A stretch of DNA of 64,000 nucleotides. It comes from JBNJFY01 sp051747265 (GTDB lineage Bacteria; Bacteroidota; Rhodothermia; Balneolales; Balneolaceae). A model generated the notes under the pieces. The model had not been told where the DNA came from and did no database searches. It saw only the letters and a program-made list of their open reading frames with translations. Shown in pieces: positions 18,470-27,289 of this stretch (within the stretch, counting starts at the first letter, position 1; every line of letters begins with the position of its first letter). The stretch spans positions 372,001 through 436,000 of the forward strand of contig JBNJFY010000001.1 in the NCBI GenBank assembly GCA_051747265.1. Direction: 5' to 3'. Made by a program: the position numbers and the translations under genes.

Positions 18470-19011
18470 CGACTTGCTTTATAAATTACTCTTGGGTGCC
18501 TACGCTTTTTATAGACTCCATCCCCTTCCCGGGCTCCTCCTTCGTTGGTGTTGCCCTCTACGGTTATGGCCATGCCGGAATGTTCATCGTATCGATAGAA
18601 AAAACCGCCATGGGCTATGCGTTCTTTTGATCGAAAATAAATACCTATTACATCGGCGGGCTTGAGATCCTTTATATCTGATCCACGATCGTAAACCACA
18701 TGGGAATCTGGGAACCAATCGGGTGACCAGGCTGATTGTGGATTGTCGATATCGTTAATAGTGAATGCCCAACTCACGAAAGCGACGCACCAGGCATACC
18801 CACAGTCTAACCCGGTGGTGGCCAAATAGGCACATACTTCCGGTCCAGAATTGGCACCTACTTCTCTTACCCCTACTTGTGATAGGAAGGATTGAACAAC
18901 CGTTGCCCGTTGAACTACAGGACAGCGATCGTTAGCAAAGCCATTAGTAACATGGAACCAAAGTAGAATGATAAGGCATAACGAACGCGTGTAGTCTTTG
19001 GCAGATCGCAA
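18457..19011 (-). CDS. Secreted cysteine amidase/peptidase endolysin (CHAP-like)
   Basis: A 184-aa protein. The N-terminus has a signal peptide (SLCLIILLWFHVTNGFA). The catalytic domain carries GYAWCVAFVSWAF with the likely nucleophile Cys, and IAHGGFFYRYDE with the likely His, ending EGNTNEGGAREGDGVYKKRR. This matches the TIGR02594-like phage endolysin group. It cleaves peptidoglycan peptide links. Its first 97 bases overlap the end of the upstream holin candidate in another frame, so the signal peptide is encoded over that gene's last membrane segment. Confidence 0.75.
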   Translation of the reverse strand: MRSAKDYTRSLCLIILLWFHVTNGFANDRCPVVQRATVVQSFLSQVGVREVGANSGPEVCAYLATTGLDCGYAWCVAFVSWAFTINDIDNPQSAWSPDWFPDSHVVYDRGSDIKDLKPADVIGIYFRSKERIAHGGFFYRYDEHSGMAITVEGNTNEGGAREGDGVYKKRRHPRVIYKASRWIQ

Positions 19012-19379
19012 AACTCCTCCTCTAACTGTTCATCGATATATGAGTAAAGCCCTGGGAAATTGATCAGTAGCATTAACCAATTAAGGCCGCGGATCACTAC
19101 CATAAATACAAAGGCAATGATGATCGCTTGTATCAATCCCATATCGAATGTTGCTGCGGTTGGATCGATCAGGCGTATTAATGGATCACTGAGCCACCAT
19201 AAAAAGATTGTGACCGGCGCAATGACCAGTTCATTCCATTTCCATAGAAAAGTCAAAGTACGATGAAGCTGTTTGTTCTCATTTAGCCACTTATGGAATG
19301 CCGGCCACTGTTTAACTAACAATATCAGTGACGCGATTAGAATCAGGGTTGCAATTATTTGAAAGGTTGCTATGATCAT
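18915..19379 (-). CDS. Four-helix membrane protein, holin candidate
   Basis: A 154-aa protein with hydrophobic segments at about 4-22, 50-68, 82-108 and 135-154 and a charged loop with DEQLEEEFCDLPKTTRVRY. It lies in the lysis block, between a coiled-coil membrane protein and the endolysin. A holin role is inferred from position and topology only. Confidence 0.5.
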   Translation of the reverse strand: MIIATFQIIATLILIASLILLVKQWPAFHKWLNENKQLHRTLTFLWKWNELVIAPVTIFLWWLSDPLIRLIDPTAATFDMGLIQAIIIAFVFMVVIRGLNWLMLLINFPGLYSYIDEQLEEEFCDLPKTTRVRYALSFYFGSMLLMALLTIAVL

Positions 19380-19705
19380 GCTTCATCCTCCTGAGGATCT
19401 TTATGAAATGCCGGTGGGAAAGCATCGATATCGTGATCTTTGGCCAACTTGGTAACCCACATGTACAGGCTCCAATAATTGCCTTTCCAGTAGTTTACCA
19501 CCTTTTCGAGCTGGTTTACCCGAGTGCTGGTATTATCCACCTGATTACTCAGGGTCTGTACCTGCTCTTGCAGTTGTTTTACTAAATTACTGGTCGCCTC
19601 TGTGGTTGTCGTTTCACGGTTGCTGAAATAATCGAATAACGATTTTATTCCAGCACCGATAATTACACCAGAGGCGCTAATTACGGCTATTAATGCTTGA
19701 TCCAT
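19376..19705 (-). CDS. Small membrane-anchored coiled-coil protein of lysis block
   Basis: A 109-aa protein with an N-terminal membrane segment (LIAVISASGVIIGAGIKSLFDYF), a heptad-rich coiled coil (LVKQLQEQVQTLSNQVDNTSTRVNQLEKVV) and a soluble tail. The start overlaps the transglycosylase by 29 bases and the stop overlaps the next gene by 4. It resembles phage lysis accessory proteins in shape; no family is recognised. Confidence 0.55.
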   Translation of the reverse strand: MDQALIAVISASGVIIGAGIKSLFDYFSNRETTTTEATSNLVKQLQEQVQTLSNQVDNTSTRVNQLEKVVNYWKGNYWSLYMWVTKLAKDHDIDAFPPAFHKDPQEDEA

Positions 19706-20246
19706 AGTGATTGATGACTGCTATTCCCAACAGCAAGCCGGCTCCGATTATTGGCCAATTCATGCTGCTTTTGGTTTCTACTTGCTGACGAATTATCTCA
19801 GATCGTCGCAACACATCAGCAGCGTAGTTTCCATTGGTAGTGACACTGTCCGGATCCTGCCCTATTCCCATCACATATCGTACATTTCCCGGACCGGCAT
19901 TGTAAGCGGCAATGGCCGGCTTCCACTCTCCAAATTCATCATACATTCGTTTCAAGTATCTCGCACCATAGGCAATATTGGCTTGATGATCATTTGGAGC
20001 CGTTGTACTGGCAAAACCATGCCACCGGTCGTCAATCTGCATTATACCCTTGCCGTGGCCATCTTTGCCGGTAAAGCCATTATCTTGGTAAAATTGATCG
20101 GTGCCCATACCGGTTTCGCGTGACGCGATGGCTAGTAGAATGGATAACGGGATATGGTAATTGGTTGCAGCTTTCCGGAAATACTCAAGCCACCCGATAG
20201 AGCGTACATGATCCAGTTGGGATGATATGGCAGATTGGGATACCAT
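19677..20246 (-). CDS. Tail-anchored lytic transglycosylase
   Basis: A 189-aa protein with an SLT lysozyme-like domain: catalytic Glu in IASRETGMGTDQF, then GKGIMQIDDRWHGFA, IAYGARYLKRMYDEFG and IAAYNAGPGNVRYV. It ends with a membrane segment (WPIIGAGLLLGIAVINHYG). A membrane-anchored transglycosylase fits a virion-associated entry enzyme, as PRD1 P7 is in tectiviruses, or a lysis enzyme. Confidence 0.82.
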   Translation of the reverse strand: MVSQSAISSQLDHVRSIGWLEYFRKAATNYHIPLSILLAIASRETGMGTDQFYQDNGFTGKDGHGKGIMQIDDRWHGFASTTAPNDHQANIAYGARYLKRMYDEFGEWKPAIAAYNAGPGNVRYVMGIGQDPDSVTTNGNYAADVLRRSEIIRQQVETKSSMNWPIIGAGLLLGIAVINHYGSSINSRN

Positions 20247-20275
20247 TTTTTACACAATAAGTTTTTCAAGTACCA

Positions 20276-21232
20276 TTAATTCAATACCTGTATGTTATCA
20301 ATCGTCATAGTACAATCGTTGCGAAGACTTAGGTTTATTATGGGCAAGAGCTTAATACCAGATAAGTTTGTTACCGAATACTTCGTAACTGTCGTATTTT
20401 TTTCTATAAATCCTGACGACCTATCAATTAGAGCTACGCCTGCGGGGCTAATTTCAAATCCAATAGTATCTCCTTGAGGCATATTAGCTCTAGAGGTAGA
20501 TACGAGAATTGATTTGTTATTACTATCGGTAACCTCTAGGTCACCAGCAGGCATTTCATATAAACTATACTCATAAGTGGAGGAATTTTTTGTAGCGACA
20601 AAACAAACCCCTGCAGAAGTGTCCACATCAACTATTTGTTGCGTAGCTTCGTCGAAAAATATAAACCCTACCAAACCTCTTTCCACTCCAAATGTACCGG
20701 TAGAGAGTTTACTAATAAGATCAAAGTAAACCCCTGCATAATCATAATCTGTAGTTATTTTATTGTAATAGGGGACCGAAATCTCATAGTAGGCAGCATT
20801 AGCATCATCCGCATTTGTACCATCATACGGCTCCCCATCTGTTGTTGCATAGCTACCATCTGCCTTGCGTGGTGTGGGATCTATGCCTGCAATACAGGCT
20901 GATAACTTATTCAGGCTGCCTATATTTATGTTATCAGCTGATAGATCAGGATGCCCGTCTGGTGCTGTCATGAGAGTTAGATTCCCAAATACGGTTGCAG
21001 GGGATAAGTACGTTGTATCCCCCTTGTTTTCTACTAGACGGACAGGGTGAGCAGTAAAACCTTGGGCTTGGTAGGTAATCTCAGCGGCAGATGCGTTTAG
21101 AATGTTACTGCTTCCGTTCAGTGTCCAATTACCTCCAATGTTCCCAATAAAAGGATTATCGCTATCGGTCAAAGCCGTTCCCGACCCATAAGTAAAAGGA
21201 CCATTATCTAATATTATCCAAATCGGCTTCAT
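20276..21232 (-). CDS. Virion surface/fibre-like protein, unknown family
   Basis: A 318-aa beta-rich protein with many Thr/Asn/Gly/Asp residues and no membrane segment. It begins MKPIWIILDNGPFTYGSG, and has NIGGNWTLNG and a C-terminal SLRNDCTMTIDNIQVLN typical of beta-sandwich/fibre heads. It is directly after two other fibre-like genes with 2-bp spacing. Its composition and place suggest receptor binding, but I do not recognise a family. Confidence 0.5.
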   Translation of the reverse strand: MKPIWIILDNGPFTYGSGTALTDSDNPFIGNIGGNWTLNGSSNILNASAAEITYQAQGFTAHPVRLVENKGDTTYLSPATVFGNLTLMTAPDGHPDLSADNINIGSLNKLSACIAGIDPTPRKADGSYATTDGEPYDGTNADDANAAYYEISVPYYNKITTDYDYAGVYFDLISKLSTGTFGVERGLVGFIFFDEATQQIVDVDTSAGVCFVATKNSSTYEYSLYEMPAGDLEVTDSNNKSILVSTSRANMPQGDTIGFEISPAGVALIDRSSGFIEKNTTVTKYSVTNLSGIKLLPIINLSLRNDCTMTIDNIQVLN

Positions 21233-21234
21233 AG

Positions 21235-21831
21235 TTACAGACTCCTGTTATTTATACTATCTATTGTCATTAATGAAATTTTAGCAAACCCATCATAAAC
21301 CAGGCCTCGACTATCTACATTGTCAATAATTGATATAGATGTACTACCAAAATCTGGGAAGAATGCTCTCTTATTTGCATCTGTAACTATTTTTAAAGTA
21401 GGTCCAATTAATTTGACCCACTCAGTAGGCATTAACACCCATTCTTTACTTCGATAGTCCAATAATCTTATTCGAATATCATGTTCAACACCGAATGCAT
21501 CTATAGGGATATATTGAACTACTGATGTACCTCCCGATATATCTGATATTTCGATTTCTGAAGGGTTCCCATCATCATTTGTATAATGCAGGTCTGCAGA
21601 TCCAGATCCATTAGGTACGGCGGTCCAATCTTCTTCCGGTAATCGTTTTTCTATAGTTGCATCCGTGATAACTACATTGGTAAAGGGATTCTGATCTCCT
21701 AACTCAAATTGCAGTAGTATTCCGAGTGCATATGTCAAATTAGCATTACCGGTTACAAGCGTACCGCTGTCATCACGGTGCTTTACCGTGTCTAACTGAG
21801 GCTTCGGTCTGGGTACGCAAATAAAGCTCAT
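21235..21831 (-). CDS. Hypothetical structural protein of spike module
   Basis: A 198-aa beta-rich protein (FICVPRPKPQLDTVKHRDDSGTL..., EIEISDISGGTSVVQYI). Its start overlaps the stop of the upstream fibre-like gene by one base and it is 2 bp from the next gene, so it is translationally linked to the spike module. Function not recognised. Confidence 0.45.
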   Translation of the reverse strand: MSFICVPRPKPQLDTVKHRDDSGTLVTGNANLTYALGILLQFELGDQNPFTNVVITDATIEKRLPEEDWTAVPNGSGSADLHYTNDDGNPSEIEISDISGGTSVVQYIPIDAFGVEHDIRIRLLDYRSKEWVLMPTEWVKLIGPTLKIVTDANKRAFFPDFGSTSISIIDNVDSRGLVYDGFAKISLMTIDSINNRSL

Positions 21832-22760
21832 TAGGCCGGTGGTAGTTTTTGCAGTTGGATGGAAAAACTAAGATCGGTTGGCGTATTGGCCAGGTTTTTC
21901 AGTTCTATCGATACATCATCTCCATTGGCTCCTTCGTTACCGGCCAAAGCGCTAAGATCGGTAGATGACCGGACTGTAGATGCCGAATGTGTGGCAACTA
22001 CGGTGGTGTTAATTTTTACATCGATATCCACCGTGCCGGCACCGGTTTCCGCGGTAATTTTGAGCAGCTTGAACCGGAAGGGATTGGCCATTCCTACCAG
22101 GTATTCCCGCGCGTCTACTACCTCGATTAGTCCCTGTATAGGGCTAGGGGCAACCCAAACATCACCGGTTTGACCGTTTATGCTCGTTACAACATCGGTG
22201 GGTTGCTTGAGCTCTTTCCAGTTGGCTTCAACGGTGGGATCATTGGCACCCAGGATGTAGGATTTTGAATTGCCATCACCGTTATTAATGATAGCAACGT
22301 CTCCTTCCTCGGCACTGGTCTGGCTGGTTAGCAATCCATCGTGGGGATCGTTGGCGGTGTTGTCGATCACAAAGACGTTAGTGATAGCGAGTGCGGGAAT
22401 CTGGTTGGCTAATAGCTGTGCGTTATCATCCAGTTCGGCAACACCACCGGCGGCGCCCTTTTGGGATGTAGGTATGAAATCGCCGGATCCGATGGCCTGA
22501 TTTTTTACCACACCGCTGGAATCTTTCAGCTTGATATTGATCTCTCCCGCGTTACTGTCGTACCAGACCGCGTATTCCTCATTGGCCAGGTCGCCGTCCG
22601 CCGGTTCGCTCCCCAGCACGGGCAGTAATTGCAGCTGGGTTTGCAATCCAACGCCGGTACTAACCGGGATATACCCCGCCGGAATACTGGTCGGATCCTG
22701 ATCCGAATTAATCCGTTTGGGCAATTCGGTATTTACAAAATCTTGAAACGGTGTTGCCAT
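21831..22760 (-). CDS. Fibre/spike protein, receptor-binding candidate
   Basis: A 309-aa protein. The middle has the phage fibre-like signature QKGAAGGVAELDDNAQLLANQIPALAITNVFVIDN, related to the 'vAxLDxxGkIPxsQLP' repeats of tail fibres, followed by DGLLTSQTSAEEGDVAIIN and INGQTGDVWV. The C-terminal third (~215-309) is a separate beta-sandwich. It likely sits on the virion surface. The fibre motif is seen; the receptor role is inferred. Confidence 0.6.
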   Translation of the reverse strand: MATPFQDFVNTELPKRINSDQDPTSIPAGYIPVSTGVGLQTQLQLLPVLGSEPADGDLANEEYAVWYDSNAGEINIKLKDSSGVVKNQAIGSGDFIPTSQKGAAGGVAELDDNAQLLANQIPALAITNVFVIDNTANDPHDGLLTSQTSAEEGDVAIINNGDGNSKSYILGANDPTVEANWKELKQPTDVVTSINGQTGDVWVAPSPIQGLIEVVDAREYLVGMANPFRFKLLKITAETGAGTVDIDVKINTTVVATHSASTVRSSTDLSALAGNEGANGDDVSIELKNLANTPTDLSFSIQLQKLPPA

Positions 22761-24355
22761 TATACGACCTCTTCAATTTCAATCTGCTGGGTACCAGATG
22801 TATTGGAGCTAGCATTCGATGCGTCACAATTGTACCAGAATGAGTTATCCAGGTCTACGGTCTCGTTGCCGTCGCTAATCGTAAACCGATCTACAGCATC
22901 GTCAATAGTAGCCTTGAACGTGAAGTTCAGGCTTCCCGAATCACCTTTGGACAGGTTGGTACATTCGAGCTTGCTGGTATCGGCTACATTGGTGCCAATG
23001 TCCACCTCTCGATTGGGATAGGCCGGAACGGTAAGTGTTCGGAATACGAAGCCTCCTAGCTCATAAGTGCCGCCACTATTGATAATGGTCTGCTCAATTC
23101 CCGCCTTATTTGTAGCTGACAGATTGGTCCAGTTGTGGGTGCCTTTGGTGTGATCGTCGTGGACCTGCAGCGTTCGTGTCCAGATTTTGGGACCACCGGC
23201 AAATCCGGCTCCCTGGAAGACACCGGCGTTAGCAACCGCGGCTACTGTAGGCGCACTGGCTAACTTCTGATCGCTGGTAATCGTAATGGTGTAATCCTGC
23301 GCGCTGGTACCATTGTTCCCGCCCGATCGCAAGCGACTTGCTGGGGTGGATATGGAAATAGTGGGTGCTACATTGGCAATTTCTACGACGGTATTTACCG
23401 TAGTTGTGGCACCGTTGGCCGCACGGGTAGCGGTTATTTCCAAGTTGTTTTGTGAATCGTTGTAATCTCCAGCTATACGTGTTACGGTCTTGGATGCTTC
23501 GAATGTGCCGGTACTGGCAATACTGAGCTGATTGTTTGGCGAACTGTAGGCAATCGTATCGTAATCGCTGGCTGTATTGTCGATATCTGCGGTCTCGGAA
23601 CCTTTTAGCGCGCCCTGCCCAGCTGGGTAATTGATCGCGTCTATACTCAGGCTGGGTTGCGTATTATTCAGATCTACGGTGTTATCTGAAAAGGCGTCGG
23701 ATCCATAACTGCCATTACTATTCATGCAGCGCACTTTTGCGCGTAGCGATTGCGTAGTATTGCCGCGATCGGCAATAGTTACGGTGACTGTCTTATCCGT
23801 CGTAGCCGCAAAGTTGAATACTTGCGATTGACAGGCTTCCACATCGTAGACCTCGATCCGAGTCATTTCGGAATCAGTGGTCACATTCAGGTCAAACGTA
23901 TCTCCGGCTTTCAGCTCGGTTTGCGTTCCCGGATAGCCGCCGGTGAATTCCATTGTGGACACTTCGGGGCCGCTGTCATAACTGAGGGTGACGCTACTGC
24001 TTGCTCCATCGGTATGGGTCGCCGTAATGGTTTCGGTACCGCCGGTGTCGATATCAACGGTACCCTCAAACAGGGGCTTATCGTTGCTCAGACTTAAACT
24101 TACGGCCTGACCGTTGACAGTGACCACCGGCACATAGGCACCAGCTCCGGGCATAGCTAATACCGATACGGTAATTAGGTTGGTATCGGATAGAGCCGAC
24201 TGCAATTCGGTATTGGCTCCATCGTACTGCTTATTGCTTACATTGCCGGATCCCTGGGGTGTAATGTCAGTAATCCATACGCCTCCACCATTACCGCCAC
24301 TTCCCGCGTCATCAGATCGAATTCGTCCCAAAATTGGATCATACTTGGTACTCAT
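22760..24355 (-). CDS. Large Ig-like beta-sandwich spike protein
   Basis: A 531-aa Thr/Ser/Asn/Gly-rich protein made of several ~100-residue beta-sandwich units (for example SVSALSLSNDKPLFEGTVDIDTGG-type and VSTMEFTGGYPGTQTELKAGDTFDLNV). There are few Cys and no membrane segment. The arrangement resembles strings of Ig-like domains in phage spikes. One-base overlap with the neighbour shows a shared transcript. Role in adsorption is inferred. Confidence 0.5.
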   Translation of the reverse strand: MSTKYDPILGRIRSDDAGSGGNGGGVWITDITPQGSGNVSNKQYDGANTELQSALSDTNLITVSVLAMPGAGAYVPVVTVNGQAVSLSLSNDKPLFEGTVDIDTGGTETITATHTDGASSSVTLSYDSGPEVSTMEFTGGYPGTQTELKAGDTFDLNVTTDSEMTRIEVYDVEACQSQVFNFAATTDKTVTVTIADRGNTTQSLRAKVRCMNSNGSYGSDAFSDNTVDLNNTQPSLSIDAINYPAGQGALKGSETADIDNTASDYDTIAYSSPNNQLSIASTGTFEASKTVTRIAGDYNDSQNNLEITATRAANGATTTVNTVVEIANVAPTISISTPASRLRSGGNNGTSAQDYTITITSDQKLASAPTVAAVANAGVFQGAGFAGGPKIWTRTLQVHDDHTKGTHNWTNLSATNKAGIEQTIINSGGTYELGGFVFRTLTVPAYPNREVDIGTNVADTSKLECTNLSKGDSGSLNFTFKATIDDAVDRFTISDGNETVDLDNSFWYNCDASNASSNTSGTQQIEIEEVV

Positions 24356-24621
24356 TAGGAACCTCCATAGGTAAGCGTTTCGCGATCATCCCACACCTGA
24401 TCGAAATCGCCGGTTGCGGCGTATTCGATTTTGGTCAGAGTTTCGGTGCCATTAATAGTACTCTCGGTAATGCGCTGGATTCGCCACACCGCTTCGGTAT
24501 CACTCGCATTCTTAGTGCGTGAAAAACCGACATAGGTAACGGTATCTGATTTTTCGTGAACCCGCTGGGCGTTGCCATGTACCAGCTGGTCCACAAGGGT
24601 TTTGTGGTTAAAGCTTTTCAT
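24355..24621 (-). CDS. Hypothetical small protein of structural operon
   Basis: An 88-aa protein (MKSFNHKTLVDQLVHGNAQR...) with a mixed alpha/beta look and no membrane segment. It is between capsid candidates and the large Ig-like protein, one base overlapping the latter. No family recognised. Confidence 0.45.
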   Translation of the reverse strand: MKSFNHKTLVDQLVHGNAQRVHEKSDTVTYVGFSRTKNASDTEAVWRIQRITESTINGTETLTKIEYAATGDFDQVWDDRETLTYGGS

Positions 24622-24627
24622 AATCTC

Positions 24628-24978
24628 CTAATCTGCGTAGAACAATTCGGTGACTGTTGCGCTCCCGTCCAGGTCGCTGGCATAGGTTACTACCCCATCG
24701 TAGTTGCCTATTATTCCATCAACAGTGACCATTTCACCCGGACCGATGGTTAGCGACTTTGTTGTCTTGCTGCACACCCGATCTTCGAGCAGTACGTACA
24801 TATTACCGTCGCTATCGTTCTCCACGATCCAGCCGCAACGGCCTTCACGTTTCTGCATGAGTTGCTGTTTCTCTCCGGCATCGGCTTTGAGGGTAACGGT
24901 CTGTTGGAACGTAGTTACGCTCTTTCCCAGACCGTAGCGCTCGATAATGTGTTGGAGTGCTTCGGTAGATAGTGACAT
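24628..24978 (-). CDS. Hypothetical structural-operon protein
   Basis: A 116-aa protein: an N-terminal helix (TEALQHIIERYGLGKS), then beta-rich sequence (GRCGWIVENDSDGNMYVLLEDRV, EMVTVDGIIGNYDGVVTYASDL). It lies 10 bp after the double-jelly-roll candidate. A minor capsid or penton-type protein is possible on position alone. Confidence 0.45.
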   Translation of the reverse strand: MSLSTEALQHIIERYGLGKSVTTFQQTVTLKADAGEKQQLMQKREGRCGWIVENDSDGNMYVLLEDRVCSKTTKSLTIGPGEMVTVDGIIGNYDGVVTYASDLDGSATVTELFYAD

Positions 24979-24988
24979 TATCCTCTCC

Positions 24989-25738
24989 TTAGTCTTGGAT
25001 TCGATAAGCCTCTGCCAGATAGCTTACATTCCGCGTCTGTGCTCCGTCGTTGCTCAAAAATAGGTCAAATGGAACAGCGGCTTGCAGCGTCTGGGGCAGG
25101 ATGATATCCATGTCCTCAAATTCATCGTTAATCTGAGAGGCATACACGTTGTCTTTAATCCGTGTCTTGTCTTGTCGCATCGAAACGCGCACTTCGGTTT
25201 CATCTTCTGAAACCAGTGCCATGCGGTACATTCGCACCGGATAGCTGGGTAGCGAAATGGCTTCCCGTTGCTCACTGGTGCCGGTAGAAAGTGCAACATT
25301 GGCGGTTAGGAATTGAGGTTGCGGATAGTCCAATCCCGCTTCGCGATAGGGCCGGATCTTTTCCTCCAAATGAGGGCCATCATAGCCATTCAGCATGATG
25401 GATACTTTGTTGGTACCGGCTCCATTATTTTTTAGCTCAATTTCAATTTCGGATCCCGACTCTACGATAATCGCGCCGCGCAAGCTTCGAGCGCGGAACA
25501 GTTGCCGTAAGGCGGCTAACTGCACTTCGGGGATCACCGTGTCACGGCCATTGTTGTTGCGTACGATGGCGGTTACTTCGTTCAAATTGGTGCCACCGGG
25601 TAATATTCGGTTCACGCCAAACCGGTAGCCTTTCCGGCCACTGAATTTCATAGTGTAGCTACTGCCTGATGCAATATCTACGGTTTCTGAGGGCGTGTAA
25701 TAACTAGCTTCTTCAAGCAATTTGTTTGAAAATCCCAT
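24989..25738 (-). CDS. Candidate double-jelly-roll major capsid protein
   Basis: A 249-aa beta-rich protein with no membrane segment. Residues 98-119 and 224-245 align without gaps with 8 of 22 identities (Leu, Asn, Gly, Ala, Thr, Val, Ser, Tyr), at an offset of 126. The protein therefore appears to be two copies of one ~125-residue domain. That size and duplication match the smallest double-jelly-roll capsids (PM2 P2 is ~269 aa). It sits between other structural genes. The fold is inferred from the internal repeat, not from a homology search. Confidence 0.55.
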   Translation of the reverse strand: MGFSNKLLEEASYYTPSETVDIASGSSYTMKFSGRKGYRFGVNRILPGGTNLNEVTAIVRNNNGRDTVIPEVQLAALRQLFRARSLRGAIIVESGSEIEIELKNNGAGTNKVSIMLNGYDGPHLEEKIRPYREAGLDYPQPQFLTANVALSTGTSEQREAISLPSYPVRMYRMALVSEDETEVRVSMRQDKTRIKDNVYASQINDEFEDMDIILPQTLQAAVPFDLFLSNDGAQTRNVSYLAEAYRIQD

Positions 25739-25820
25739 AATTCGTCGTCGTATAGAATTGGTGATTAAAGATCCCCGGACTCAAATTGTCCGGGGATTCG
25801 AGTTGGTGGATCTCACCGGG

Positions 25821-26459
25821 TTAGCCAGAGACCGCATCCAGGCGGCGATCATACTCAAGAAGCTGATCATCATCCATAGCCGCCGCGTACAAGCCAACTT
25901 GCAGACCGATACCACGGCCTTTACCATGTGCGGTCCAGTCAGCTGCATCTGGGAATTCTCCCTCAGCAAACTTCACGGCCATCTGGAAGCTCTCTTGCTT
26001 ACCAAAGGCAAACAGATTGTCCAGGCGTACCGGCTTGCTGGCAGGCAGCGTGACGGTGGTAATGATATCCGCATCGGTAGTGTTGGCGGTACCGTGGGTG
26101 GTCTCGATGCCCTGCAAGTTCATGAACTCGCTCAACGGGGATTTGAGCTTCTCATCGCGGCCACGGTCCACATCCACGCGGATGATACCGTCGGCCAACT
26201 GGTTCACGATCTTGATGGGATCGATGTTGTTGCCGGAATCTTCCTCGATCACGTACATGGTAGGGGCAACTTTGATACCCAAAATCACATGATTCAGATT
26301 CCCGGGGAGGGGGTTGGAAACGTAGTTATTGTCCACGTCGGAACGGTTTGGGTTGGTCGTAAAAAACGACTGTTCCGTTGTGGTGCCGTCAAAATGCTTA
26401 GTGTCGTAATATGGAATTACTTCGACACCGCTAGGTAGTTTTACAGCTGGTGTAAACAT
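25821..26459 (-). CDS. Candidate second capsid protein
   Basis: A 212-aa protein (MFTPAVKLPSGVEVIPYYDTKHFDG..., NPLPGNLNHVILGIKV, LDNLFAFGKQESFQMAVKF, IGLQVGLYAA). It is beta-rich, with no signal or membrane segment, and its position beside the double-jelly-roll candidate suggests a second major capsid or penton protein. Viruses with two adjacent capsid genes are known (P23-77 VP16/VP17). No recognisable family. Confidence 0.45.
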   Translation of the reverse strand: MFTPAVKLPSGVEVIPYYDTKHFDGTTTEQSFFTTNPNRSDVDNNYVSNPLPGNLNHVILGIKVAPTMYVIEEDSGNNIDPIKIVNQLADGIIRVDVDRGRDEKLKSPLSEFMNLQGIETTHGTANTTDADIITTVTLPASKPVRLDNLFAFGKQESFQMAVKFAEGEFPDAADWTAHGKGRGIGLQVGLYAAAMDDDQLLEYDRRLDAVSG

Positions 26460-26547
26460 GCTATAACCTCGTTAGGTATTGATGTTATTTGATCTGTTTC
26501 GGTTCTCAATCGTCCACAGATCGCAGCATGTTCACCGCGTGACTTTG

Positions 26548-27282
26548 CTAAGCCACGAAAAGTTCTTCTTCTTGAGTCTCTCCGAGCAGGTAAGTAGCCG
26601 GATCCTCCACATATTCTTCTTGGGATTCCGCTTCGACCTCTCCGCTATCCACGTAGGCTACTGCGTTTCCCTGGTTATCGTAAACGATACCATCGGCACC
26701 AATTTTCATTTCACCATCGCCTAGAAACTTAGGCTCATTTTCCAGACCAGCTAGATCCTCTGATTCAGAGTTTACGGCTGGGGCCGCTGGCTTAACCAGG
26801 TCATTTTTAGGCATCACCGTATTGATCAGCTCATTGGTAGCAATCAGCGTCATACCTCCGGCCACGGCCTGTCCAACGGTCGATTTACCTGCGTACATAC
26901 CTACGGCCACGGCTCCGATCGCTGGGATCGCAAGCCCACCGTATTTTTGAACCGGTGCGGGCAAACTGTTTCCGTACTTGGCCATGATGAATTGCAAGCC
27001 CTTTACGACTCCTACTGATGCAATAGCGGGTAGAGCATAGCGGGTGGCTAAGTTTTTCCCGGTATCAATTGCCTCGGATGGATTCACACGGTCAACGACC
27101 GTCTGATTACCTTTTTTCTTTCTCCACAGGCGACCAATTTCCTTCATGGATTTACCCGCCTTACGGTGTCGCTTTACGAATTTGTTGTATGAACTCATGG
27201 TTTTGGGTCCTCGTTTTTTCTGCTTCTTTTTTGGATTATCCCGGACAAAATCGGCGGGATTGGCCGCGTATTTCCGTGCCAT
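26548..27282 (-). CDS. Virion membrane protein candidate with basic N-terminus
   Basis: A 244-aa protein. The first 60 residues are strongly basic (DNPKKKQKKRGPK, KRHRKAGKSMKE, RLWRKKKGN), a likely DNA-binding or nucleoid-like region. Hydrophobic segments follow at about 78-95, 112-128 and 135-155 (GGLAIPAIGAVAVGMYAG, VAGGMTLIATNELI). The C-terminal acidic region has PKFLGDGEMKIG, sharing the PKFLG-type motif of the tail-anchored genes. A membrane protein linking packaged DNA to the internal membrane is a fair hypothesis. Confidence 0.5.
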   Translation of the reverse strand: MARKYAANPADFVRDNPKKKQKKRGPKTMSSYNKFVKRHRKAGKSMKEIGRLWRKKKGNQTVVDRVNPSEAIDTGKNLATRYALPAIASVGVVKGLQFIMAKYGNSLPAPVQKYGGLAIPAIGAVAVGMYAGKSTVGQAVAGGMTLIATNELINTVMPKNDLVKPAAPAVNSESEDLAGLENEPKFLGDGEMKIGADGIVYDNQGNAVAYVDSGEVEAESQEEYVEDPATYLLGETQEEELFVA

Positions 27283-27289
27283 AATACTG

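Noticed and set aside
17792..20246. Tail-phage lysis cassette as evidence for a tailed virus
   Set aside because: The lysis genes are shared by tailed and tailless viruses; no tail gene accompanies them.
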